In this document: positions 36,588-45,267 of the stretch, in pieces | Numbering within the stretch: position 1 is the stretch's first letter | Layout: each line of letters begins with the position of its first letter | Assembly (NCBI GenBank): GCA_033675265.1 | Contig: JAUJYZ010001329.1 | Span: 1-64,000 of the forward strand | Direction: 5' to 3' | DNA from: Actinostola sp. cb2023 | Lineage: Eukaryota; Cnidaria; Anthozoa; Actiniaria; Actinostolidae | Length of the DNA stretch: 64,000 bases | The notes under the pieces: model-generated | Databases searched by the model: none | What the model saw: the letters and a program-made list of their open reading frames with translations, nothing else | What the model was told of the DNA's origin: nothing | Translations under genes and position numbers: made by a program

Positions 36588-37238
36588 CCAGTTAGTTGCT
36601 GGCAGTGCAGTCATGGCATTTGAAGAAGTATGTCCAGATATAATTGATCTGGTTCACAAGAACTTCCGTAAACTCTGTAATCTGCTGATTGATATTGATG
36701 AAAGGGGACAAGTACATTTGTGTAGCAGTGATCCACATGTTGACCAGATATGCACGCACACAGTTCCTGGACCCTAACAAAGAGGTATGGTGTTGATAAA
36801 TATGCAGCCGCTAACCTTTAGATAACAATGACAAAGAACGCTCTGCATTTTTAGAGTTGGGCATTCCACAGGAAGCCCGACTAATGAAGGTGGTGTGTGT
36901 GTCTGTATAAATTCCCTCAACCAATCAGGAAGCACACATACATAGTTTACATACATAAAGTTTCTTTAGAAACACGGTAAAATCAATGGTTATCTAAAAA
37001 TATTAAGGTTAAGTTATTATACAATAGCAGTATTGAAAATGGTGCAAATCACCAACCAAGCCCCTGTTGCTATTAGAGAGTCCTTGGAAATAAATCCCTT
37101 GATCACCAAATTTCAAACTAGTATCAAAAGTTCAACCCAGAAAAAAATTAAACCACAACATATCACCTAATTGCAATAACCTTGTCATAGAAAAATGAAA
37201 AAAAGCCAAATAGGAATTACAGTGCGAAGCTCTCAACT

Positions 37239-37843
37239 ACAGTACAGCCCAAAAGTTTTTCCCGCATACCGCAATTGTGTTTGGTCGCCACAGCCGCAAT
37301 TGCGCCGCAATTGTGGCTAAACAAAATTGCGGTTAGGCCAAACACAATTGCGTTTGGTCTAAATGAAATTGCGGTTAGGGGCAATTGCGGTGAAGCGCAA
37401 TTGCTGTGAAGTGCAATTGCGGTTAACGATCGTTATTGTGGTTCGATCGTCATAACACAACATACAAATGTAGTATCATATTCTTTACGATCACTTGTTT
37501 TGCCTATAATATAATATGGTGATATTGTAATGATGAAGGAATAGTTATCTCGATGTAAAGGTCTCAAAACAGTTCTCAATGAGTTCTCAAAAGAGTTTGT
37601 GTTGTCTGAGAGTCAAACTACACTCCACTTTTTGCCTCAGTACGGGCTTGACTGACTTTTACTCGCAGCCGTTAATTTGCATTTCCGAAAGAAACTGCGT
37701 ATGTCTAGAAATTACACGAACGACGTTGAATCAACTTAGCTATTATTTTTATCAGCTTGTGCTGTTTTTATTGAAATGTCTGAAACATTACGTGCTTTTA
37801 AATTTCTGTCGGAACCTTACCGTAAAGTATTAAAACACGTCGG
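37239..37843. mobile_element. truncated inverted copy of the AATTGCG element
   Basis: Begins with the same ACAGTACAGCCCAAAAGTTTT terminus and is reverse-complementary to about 30,284-30,941, so it is a partial copy ending near 37,843. The 84-codon frame at 37,579-37,833 differs from that at 30,294-30,548 by only a handful of residues. Confidence 0.85.
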
Positions 37844-37849
37844 GCACAA

Positions 37850-38372
37850 ATGACCCCAAAATCGGCAATGTTGAACGTGCCTCTTTTACATTAACCTTCG
37901 TATTTTCAACAATTTCACATCAATTAGGATGAAAGTTTCGGAGGTTGCTTACTACATGTATTGTTTTATTTTGGCATGCTAAAAGTTACCACTGACGTAA
38001 TTGTGACGTCATCACGAATTGTTACATTTCTCGGGAAAATCGAGATCACTTTAAAACGTTCTAGAGAGTAGATATTGCGAAAGAGAATAACATTCTCTAA
38101 AATTTGGTGCAATTTTTATCGCGATGTGGTAATTTATGGCTGAGTTATAAAGGATATTCATTTTATGATGACGTCATAGAAATGACGTCACCTAAATAGC
38201 ATTAAAGCTTTACGGAGCAATGAAAATCGATGAAATGACGTTCTCGTGATCATTTATTGTTAATAATAGATGTTTGTAATGGACGAAGCTAAAAATTTTG
38301 GTCCACGATCTTTATTAGGGATATTTTAAAATATTAGTGACGTCATTATGACGTAAAAGGAATCTGTCAATA
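37850..38372. other. segment with four TGACGTCA palindromes
   Basis: TGACGTCA occurs at 38004-38011, 38169-38176, 38183-38190 and 38338-38345. No open frame of note is present. It abuts the tyrosine-recombinase element. A similar TGACGTCA...GTTACATTT...AACATTCTCT arrangement precedes the second recombinase at 56,395-56,460. Confidence 0.5.
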
Positions 38373-38606
38373 TTTATGTTTTCACGCTTCTCCTTATCTT
38401 TATACTAAATTCAGTGTTGCATTGAATGAGCTCGTTTACTGGGCTAAACTATGGAAGAACGATAGTACTCGGCGATGGAGTTATAATGGCTGAGGGGGAA
38501 AATCCCCCAAAGCCGCTTTTAATACAGAATATCAAATTAAATATTTACAAATGTTGTCATGGTAACCAAAACCAATTGGGCCCAGTAAAGGTGAGGGCAA
38601 ATGAAA
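38373..38606 (-). repeat. B2, outer copy of the 234-bp repeat
   Basis: Aligns base for base (offset 616, few mismatches) with 38989-39222. A 63-codon frame seen in both copies is repeat sequence with no recognised domain. Confidence 0.9.
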
Positions 38607-38651
38607 TGCCTAGCTAGCAACAAACCGCGGATGGCAAGGGGAGGTGGCGGG

Positions 38652-38991
38652 CGATGCGATGGTCAGAGTTGATGGGACCGAAGCAGATCGCAGAATGGTG
38701 CAATTGCCGATTGCCCGTGAATGTATAATCGCAGTGGCACCGCCTTGTAAACTTGCGCATCCACAGATCGATGCTTGATAAACCATATTTGGTAATTTGT
38801 ACGGATTTATATAACAAGTAAAATTACTGCACGAGGCCGTGAATGGCATAGTAAAATAACTGGTTACAGGAAAAATTACAATGATGAGCAGTAGATTAAT
38901 TATGACGTAATGATGACATATAAGAGTGGGGAGATGATACTATAACCAGCACGAAAACAGAAACATCCTATTTGGTTCAAATAATTAATTT
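38652..38991 (-). repeat. A2, inner copy of the 340-bp repeat
   Basis: Aligns with 42014-42353 at offset 3362 with only a few substitutions. A 45-bp unique spacer (38607-38651) separates it from B2. Confidence 0.9.
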
Positions 38992-39222
38992 ATGTTTTCA
39001 CGCTTCCCCTTATCTTTATACTAAATTCAGTGTTGCATTGAATGGGCTCGTTTACTGGGCTAAACTATGGAAGAACGATAGTACTCGGCGATGGAGTTAT
39101 AATGGCTGAGGGGGAAAATCCCCCAAAGCCGCTTTTAATACAGAATATCAAATTAAATATTTACAAATGTTGTCATGGTAACCAAAACCAATTGGGCCCA
39201 GTAAAGGTGAGGGCAAATGAAA
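38989..39222 (-). repeat. B1, inner copy of the 234-bp repeat
   Basis: Partner of 38373-38606. It directly follows A2 with a shared TTT, like a joined circle junction. Confidence 0.9.
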
Positions 39223-39531
39223 CGCCAAAAGCATCATAATAAATTATGATGCTGCCCCACCCAAAGGAAATGCAACACTGAACGAACACTTAAAGTTGCT
39301 ACTAAGTGATTATATGGAAAACATATATATATCATAACCGACTGCTGCCCTTGCAAATCAGTCGGATATGAGAGAGTGAAATCAACTGAATACACTAGCC
39401 GATTAAAGTCTGAAGTATTTCTTATGCAATGACTGCTGCCCTTGCTATTCAGTCACAGATGCATGACAAATACTGACTTGTAATAAATGACGTGACTATG
39501 AATATAAAGTTGTGTAGATCATAAGTGAAAT

Positions 39532-40938
39532 CTAAGCAGACATCGTAGGTATTCGGATATACTTCAAAAAGGCATTTGACTTCCACCTACCCAACACTCG
39601 TATCTGCGCATCTGACATTCCTCGACCGGCAGCATGAGACGCAGCCCCTATGCGGAAACTATGACCTTTGTAACGAGCAGGATTAAGACCACATTGCTTT
39701 ATGGCGAGGGCAAGCAGGTCGCAGAAATATTTCCTTGTGATAGGGAAACCGGATTTAATAAAAAGTGCCCCAGGGGCGTTGCCCCTGAGCGCAAGGTAGT
39801 CAAGGATAAGCTGTACTGGGCATAGTGTATCCTGGCGAGTTATGATCAACGAGAATGGGGTTCGGTTGTAGCTATGCTTAAAAGTCAGGAATGTGACCTT
39901 TAAGGATACTGTCTCGTTAGAGGCATTAACCAGCTTAGTAACGTTACAGAGTGTTAGGTTAGTATTACTAGCGTGTTTGTTACCAACCGTCATTTCCCCA
40001 ACGCGTAGGAAAGCATAAAATGCTAGAGAACACATAGCCTGGAATAAGCACAGCTCGTAAGGAGACGCGATGAATTTTGATGCAGAATTCAAAATCTTGT
40101 GAAGAATTTGAATAGTAATTGGTAACCTGCAGTCAAGACTTGAGTCTAACTTGCCATAGCCTTTCAACATCTGTACAATGAAAAATGTTTTGGTTGGGTC
40201 AAGGACTCCAAAAAGCTTATGCGAGTAACTAATGGCCGAAATATAAGTATTGACAGTCGAAGCAGCGTAATTACGATCAAACAAGTAAGCAATGAAAAGT
40301 GCTAAATCTGGTGGTGAAATGGGAAGTTGTACAGTGACCCCTGGAAAAGTAGTATGAAAAAATTGGTAAAATAAATGCCATGACCTTTTGTATGTAGGCA
40401 AGGACGACGGCTGAAGACTCGATTGCACTAATTGTCTCACTATGGCTGCCAATTCTGAGGCTGCAAGTGAAGAGGAATGTCTGTTGCGCAGCGATCCATG
40501 TGTAAGGGTGCTAAACGTCTGAAAGTCTGGACCTTCGACGAGATGTTGCACCACGGAATTGGGAATAGTCGGATTGGTGGGTGTGATGACAGGCGATGTA
40601 AGCTGGACTTCCGTTAATCCCACTGATACGTCTGCTGATACGCCGGGCTCAGATGCTGGTTGTACTTGTATCGGGACTGATGCTGACCCAGATTGCCGAC
40701 CCAAACGCTTTGTTACTTCATCGGCCACACGTGCTACCAGCTCCTCGATGTTAAGGTTTGAAGACGGTGGGCTCGACTCGGCAGATGCGGCTTGGGAACC
40801 CTGTTGCAATTGGGATCGTCGAGGTCGCTTTGATGCCCCTGATAACCTCACAGCTGGTGGTGATTGAGGGCGTTTCTCTAAACGTACAGAACGCCGTGGC
40901 ATTGTAGATCTAGAAATCGAAGAAAATAACGGCAACAA
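39532..40938 (-). CDS. tyrosine recombinase (DIRS/Ngaro/Crypton-type integrase)
   Basis: A 468-residue intact frame. The first 130 residues are basic and Ser/Pro-rich and probably bind DNA or are unstructured (MPRRSVRLEKRPQSPP). Residues about 165-260 form the SAM-like core-binding domain (YKRSWHLFYQFF...SPPDLALFIAYL). The catalytic domain follows: Arg I in FLRVGEM (R312), the HxxR box in GHSFRIGAA (H426, R429), W452 in LGRWKS and the nucleophile Y460 in KYIRIP, eight residues from the end. These enzymes cut and join DNA through a 3'-phosphotyrosine and integrate circular element DNA. It lies 332 bp downstream of the hydrolase on the same strand. The intact reading frame and complete active site suggest a recent or active element. 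Confidence 0.93.
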   Translation of the reverse strand: MLPLFSSISRSTMPRRSVRLEKRPQSPPAVRLSGASKRPRRSQLQQGSQAASAESSPPSSNLNIEELVARVADEVTKRLGRQSGSASVPIQVQPASEPGVSADVSVGLTEVQLTSPVITPTNPTIPNSVVQHLVEGPDFQTFSTLTHGSLRNRHSSSLAASELAAIVRQLVQSSLQPSSLPTYKRSWHLFYQFFHTTFPGVTVQLPISPPDLALFIAYLFDRNYAASTVNTYISAISYSHKLFGVLDPTKTFFIVQMLKGYGKLDSSLDCRLPITIQILHKILNSASKFIASPYELCLFQAMCSLAFYAFLRVGEMTVGNKHASNTNLTLCNVTKLVNASNETVSLKVTFLTFKHSYNRTPFSLIITRQDTLCPVQLILDYLALRGNAPGALFIKSGFPITRKYFCDLLALAIKQCGLNPARYKGHSFRIGAASHAAGRGMSDAQIRVLGRWKSNAFLKYIRIPTMSA

Positions 40939-41270
40939 ATGACAACACCCGATAGGGTACGTATAAGAAGACTATGTGGTATGGCAAACAAAATACAAAC
41001 CAGAGACAGGCCATGTCAGACAAATTGTCGACGCAATTAATGGCAAGTCTCAACAACAATGCGACAACACAGTCGCAACAATAATGGAGACAAAAGTCTC
41101 AAACATTAACGAGATAACAAGATCTCAACAATTTAACGAGACACATGGTCTATTAAAACAAGTAACAGAGATAAAGTCCGATTCGGACTTATCATAACAA
41201 AAATAGAGCGAAAGCCCAACAGATAAACATGTGATATAACGTAACATGGATATATCAAATAAAAAGTGAA

Positions 41271-41864
41271 TCAATTGTATAACGGCAGCAAACTTAATGC
41301 CCTTATAATTGCACCTCGATAGCTACGGTACAAAAAATACTGGCCCGTAGAGTTGAGGTGAACTCCATCCCTTAAATAAAGATCCTTAGCAGGATGATTG
41401 AAATCACGGTGCGACCAATGAAATATACCAGGTAAAGGTTCTAGGACAACACGGAGGTACCGATTTAAGAGATTGGCCTTGCTTAAGAACTGCGAGGGGT
41501 GTGTACTCGTAAGGCCACGAGGGATTACTTGGCATACGCCAACAACGTTTACTGAATGCTCACGCTGTAAAAACCTGGCAAATTCTTCTATTTGGGATCC
41601 TACAACCTCAGGAGAGGTGGAAGATAGGTCATTTGTTCCTATCTCAAGAATCACTACGTCAGGCTTAAGGCGACGGACGACATGCATATCATATGTGCAC
41701 AACTTCGGTACCGTTCGACCGCCAACACCACATAAAGTGACACTGACAGAGGTATTAAAATGAAAACTAACGTTTGTACGAGGATCAAAGCAAGCATCCA
41801 GGTCGCTATGTAAACGTTTAACAAAGGAATGCCCCAGAATGAGAACCGTCGGCACCGACCCCAT
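41271..41864 (-). CDS. SGNH/GDSL-type hydrolase of the recombinase element
   Basis: A 197-residue frame with all SGNH blocks. Block I is ILGHSFVKRL with the nucleophile Ser near residue 13; block II is the Gly in GVGGRTV; block III is LEIGTNDLS with the Asn; block V is DGVHLNSTGQ with the Asp-His pair. The fold normally hydrolyses esters or acetyl groups; the substrate here is unknown. Hydrolases of this class have been described in Ngaro-type retrotransposons, and a companion of a tyrosine recombinase fits that. The frame begins at a Met just before VPTVLILGHS and lies near the upstream A1 repeat, from which it is probably transcribed. Confidence 0.88.
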   Translation of the reverse strand: MGSVPTVLILGHSFVKRLHSDLDACFDPRTNVSFHFNTSVSVTLCGVGGRTVPKLCTYDMHVVRRLKPDVVILEIGTNDLSSTSPEVVGSQIEEFARFLQREHSVNVVGVCQVIPRGLTSTHPSQFLSKANLLNRYLRVVLEPLPGIFHWSHRDFNHPAKDLYLRDGVHLNSTGQYFLYRSYRGAIIRALSLLPLYN

Positions 41865-42013
41865 TATAACGATGAACTGGGAAAGGATGGAGTCCGCACC
41901 GAGAATTAAATAGTGCGGTTAAAATAACACAACAGGAAAAAGTTTCCTTACCTTAAAAAGTAGAATTTAAACAAGGGAAAACTTGAATTAAAGTACAACA
42001 GTTACTGGTACTA

Positions 42014-42353
42014 CGATGCGATGGTCAGAGTTGATGGGACCGAAGCAGATCGCAGAATGGTGCAATTGCCGATTGCCTGTGAATGTATAATCGCAGTGGC
42101 ACCGCCTTGTAAACTTGCGCATCCACAGATCGATGCTTGATAAACCATATTTGGTAATTTGTACGGATTTATATAACAAGTAAAATTACTGCACGAGGCC
42201 GTGAATGGCATAGTAAAATAACTGGTTACAGGAAAAATTACAATGATGAGCAGTAGATTAATTATGACGTAATGATGACATATAAGAGTGGGGAGATGAT
42301 ACTATAACCAGCACGAAAACATAAACATCCTATTTGGTTCAAATAATTAATTT
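42014..42353 (-). repeat. A1, outer copy of the 340-bp repeat
   Basis: Upstream of both element genes on the minus strand, so it is the likely promoter-bearing end. Identical to A2 except for scattered substitutions. It ends in TTT, matching the start of the B repeat. Confidence 0.9.
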
Positions 42354-42423
42354 TTGATTAATATTTCTAATACTTATCTTCAAAAAATCTAAAATCTAAA
42401 ATGATACGATTTGAGGGGCGTCT

Positions 42424-42620
42424 TACAGTGAGGACACACTAACCGGGACCACTTGAGCAAAACTGACCAATCAGATTACACCTGAAAACAATCACATTCC
42501 AACAAAAGTCATCTGCGCCAGATTGGCCCAGACAACTTTTGTTGGAATGTGATTATTTTCAGGTGTAATCTGATTGGTCAGTTTTGCTCAAGTGGTCCCG
42601 GTTAGTGTGTCCTCACTGTA
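42424..42620. mobile_element. 197-bp palindromic MITE
   Basis: TACAGTGAGGACACACTAAC at the left is the inverse of GTTAGTGTGTCCTCACTGTA at the right. The arms remain complementary for about 85 bp each (including CCAATCAGATTACACCTGAAAA), leaving a short loop near 42,515. Confidence 0.92.
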
Positions 42621-42803
42621 GTTCTTTCAATATCCAAAGTGTGAAGAGAAAAGATTTTCAAACAAAAAAGTTTTATGAAGAAGTTTATTTACGAATGGCT
42701 CTATATAATTCATTTTGGAAATTATGAACAATATAATATATTCTTCATTCACTTTAGATGACTGTGATCGGCATGACTTATATGAACCGGCTTTGGCGGT
42801 TAT

Positions 42804-43711
42804 ATGCGTTTCTATATCGTGACTATCGTGTTTTGTGCGTTAGTAGGTCAAGGTAAGTTCAAATATAATTTACGTTCTGCTTATAAGACTTTGTTGAGGC
42901 CAACCGCATTCTTGGTAATTGTTGGATGAGTGATAAAACAAACATCAAATATTCAACAATGTTTGATGTTGTTGGCGGCTAACAGTGTTGGGAGCGTTTG
43001 CACGACCTAGACAGTAGACACAAATCCATGGACATCCTTCTGATTGTTCTATAGAAAGGAAATGAGCCTCATGACATCGTAATATCATTTGTAACGGAGA
43101 CGAAGCGCGCTAAAATCATTCCCATTGTTTTTGAAATGAATTTCAGAGCGCGCACGGCGTCATTTTCCTTTCTTCGTTGGATTTTATTACTTGATGTACA
43201 CCGTATTTACTCGTTTAAACGCCTCCCCCGATTAAACGTTTCCCTCGATTAAAGGCCTCCCCCGATTAAGCGCCGCATCTGATAGCAAAATTATTAATAA
43301 GCGCCGCCCTCGAATAAGCGCCGCATTTATTCACACAAAGCGGCGCTTGATCGAAGTTTGAACATTTAAACACGTTTATTTTGTTAACATTTGGCTGACG
43401 TATTTTCAAAATCATTTAATATTGTTAATTATTTGTTAATAAACGCCGCCCCCGAATAAACGCCGTCCCCGAATAAGCGCCGCACTCGAATAAGCGCCAC
43501 ATCCAAAACCCTAAAAAATTAATCAGCTTAAACGAGTAAATATGGTATTTGTATCTAATTCTGAGTTGTTTATTTCAGGTCTATCTATATCGTGTCATCA
43601 CTGCAGACACAAACATACCGTGTCTGAATGCATTAAGGCAGGACAAGGGACAAAGGAGTGTAAAATAGGCGACAAGGCTTGTTTTTATGAAGAATCGCAG
43701 CCATACTACAG
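42804..43711 (+). CDS. Ly6/uPAR-like secreted protein, two exons visible
   Basis: Exon 1 (42804-42852) starts MRFYIVTIVFCALVGQ, a short signal peptide, and ends at AAG|GTAAGT in phase 1. Exon 2 (43579-43711) joins in frame after TTTCAG and encodes LSISCHHCRHK, then Cys at regular spacing (...SEC...KEC...KACFYEES). This is the first half of a three-finger (LU) domain. Exon 2 ends at CAG|GTACTG in phase 2; if unspliced, a stop follows within two codons. No further Cys-rich exon with the expected CCxxxxCN end was found, so the gene is incomplete here or broken. A MITE occupies its intron. These proteins are usually secreted or GPI-anchored. Confidence 0.5.
43199..43547. mobile_element. MITE with ACCGTATTTACTCG ends and AAGCGCCGC repeats
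   Basis: CACCGTATTTACTCGTTTAA at the left and TTAAACGAGTAAATATGGTA at the right are inverted with few mismatches. The interior is built of GAATAAGCGCC(G)C-type short repeats. It lies in the intron of the Ly6-like gene and is related to the element at 27,409-27,605. Confidence 0.75.
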
Positions 43712-43826
43712 GTACTGACAAGGGGGGGTATTACAGTCTTCCCATCATGCACCGCGAACAAACTATATTATCAACCGTTTCGACCCCCAGCGAAGTCTCA
43801 TTTCGATCAGATTTTGAAGAAGAAAC

Positions 43827-43877
43827 ATGGCGGACGAAGGGTGGCGGTGGAAGAAGCGAGATCGTTTCGATGGAAAG
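43827..43877 (+). CDS. possible first coding exon of an unknown gene
   Basis: A good start context (GAAACATGG) opens a 17-codon exon, MADEGWRWKKRDRFDGK, that ends exactly at AAAG|GTAACG. No downstream exon could be assigned before the Polinton-like element. It is short, so it could be chance. Confidence 0.25.
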
Positions 43878-44675
43878 GTAACGTATAACGGACTTCCTTT
43901 ACTTTCATTTTTGATCATCTTGTTGACAGTCATATTTTGAAGTAAAATCTACTAGGGTAACCTATATTTTCGCTTAATATATATGTGTTTTCGTTCGATA
44001 GTATCGACTCGTAGAAGTAAACGAGTAAACAACACAGTGAATCAACCATGCCAACTCTAGTCTAGTGCTCTGAAATGAAGTATATGTAGTCTCTTATTTC
44101 TTCACTGCATCGGATACAGAAGTCACCCTTCCCTTGGACTGTACACATGGGTCATGCCAGCTTCCTCATTGAACTATAAACGGCGATTAGTTTTATTTCC
44201 GAATACAGTCCAGTTTTTTTAAACTACATGTATAAAGATGTTAGAACGAAAATTATAAATCACCGAAAGTGTCAATAGGTAGACGTTTCTCATAGTTTTG
44301 ATCTGCAGGTACGCGTTTTTATTTAATACAAAGCTAAATATGTATACTTATTAATACCTCGTACAATCTACCTTATTATATGCAATAGATTCATTTCTTA
44401 CATTAGCTGTAATTAACGCTGGGGGCCTAATAAATCAAAATAAAATACTGTATTGTGTAAGAAGTCTTTTTAAATTCCCAATCTATGTACATGTAAGCTT
44501 ATTCAACATTTGTTTACAACCTATAGCTTGAACACCCTGTCCAAGTGATCTGCAAGTTTGATGTTGTGTTTTGCATGTCAGGTTAACTTTGTGTGCTAAA
44601 GCTCATTACACTGAAACAAATACCAAACCACAAATGTCTTACAGTACCTAGAATTGGATAGTGTTTATTGTAACT

Positions 44676-45188
44676 AGTAGATATGAAATGGCGGTTCTGC
44701 GCCAGGTATGTACCTGTATTATCGGCATTCACACCCAATACCGGTACAAGCACAGCTTGGTCCCCAGTATACGGTATAAGGGCAGCTTGGTCCCCAGTAT
44801 ACAGTATAAGCGAGGTCCCCGATGCCGGCATAAGCGAAGCGTGGTCCCCGGTAGTGCCAGACCAGCCGGCCGAAGCCTTTTTTGTTTGTTTCCGCACTTC
44901 TATTTTTTATTTTTTTATTTTTTTAAATATATATCCAACTTGAGTTCACTTTATATATTTATAATTATAATTATTTTTGTTGTTCTGAAGACTTCATCTT
45001 TTGTATTGTAATTTCCGGTACGGATTGTCTATTGTTTTCTAACAGACCTTGTGTCTATTTTAGAACGACCGTTTGGTCTTTCGCTGACGTTTTTTATTTT
45101 CCCCGTATTTCATTTTTCTGTGAGTCATCAGTTCGTGACACAAACAAATGACGTCAGCACAAACAAACATAAACTAAAGAATAAAAAT
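44676..45188 (+). repeat. left terminal inverted repeat of the Polinton-like element
   Basis: Reverse complement of 51622-52153 with few substitutions and one main indel near 45,050. The outer 200 bp contain short sub-repeats around GCTTGGTCCCC and TATAC.GTATAAG. Confidence 0.95.
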
Positions 45189-45189
45189 C

Positions 45190-45195
45190 TTTATT
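45190..45195 (-). promoter_or_regulatory. candidate poly(A) signal of the 222-residue gene
   Basis: Minus-strand AATAAA lies 73 bp past the stop codon at 45268, just inside the left terminal repeat. Position fits a 3' end signal; use is inferred. Confidence 0.4.
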
Positions 45196-45267
45196 CGTAT
45201 ATATAATTATTATTAAATCGTAAAACAACAAGTTTTGTTTGAATTTTAAATGATAAGGGTCCATTGT

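Larger units (their letters stand above)
16321..36784 (+). pseudogene. AP3B: AP-3 adaptor complex subunit beta, exons 1-8, with two disabling lesions
   Basis: Eight exons with canonical splice sites encode the N-terminal adaptin (armadillo-like) part of AP-3 beta: 16321-16412, 16525-16600, 16727-16801, 17410-17511, 31768-31863, 31987-32051, 32154-32220 and 36592-36784. Phases agree at every junction. Family hallmarks are [54 protein letters not shown] and [17 protein letters not shown]-3 sorts cargo from endosomes or Golgi to lysosomes and related organelles. Two lesions are visible. Codon 17458-17460 in exon 4 is TAG, where relatives have Glu. In exon 8 an extra 10 nt (36712-36721) shifts the frame, and a conserved Trp just before it reads as Arg. 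Introns 4 (14.3 kb) and 7 (4.4 kb) are packed with repeats. No later exons were recognised downstream, so this is probably a broken or partial copy. Sequence error or a null allele are alternatives. Confidence 0.88.
38373..42353 (-). mobile_element. tyrosine-recombinase element with Ngaro-like split direct repeats, no reverse transcriptase
   Basis: Read on the minus strand the order is A1 (42353-42014), SGNH hydrolase, tyrosine recombinase, B1 (39222-38989), A2 (38991-38652), B2 (38606-38373). A1 and A2 are near-identical 340-bp repeats; B1 and B2 are near-identical 234-bp repeats. This A1-ORFs-B1-A2-B2 arrangement is the split direct repeat structure of Ngaro/PAT-type tyrosine-recombinase retrotransposons. 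The B1-A2 junction overlaps by TTT (38989-38991). No gag, reverse transcriptase or RNase H is present in the 2.8-kb interior. It is either a non-autonomous derivative or a recombinase-only lineage with the same repeats. Confidence 0.8.

Noticed and set aside
40559..40867. 102-codon plus-strand frame
   Set aside because: Antisense shadow of the basic N-terminus of the tyrosine recombinase.
44583..45011. Open frames of 86-116 codons at the element ends (also 51811-52186)
   Set aside because: They lie in the terminal inverted repeats and appear identically at both ends; no domain is seen.
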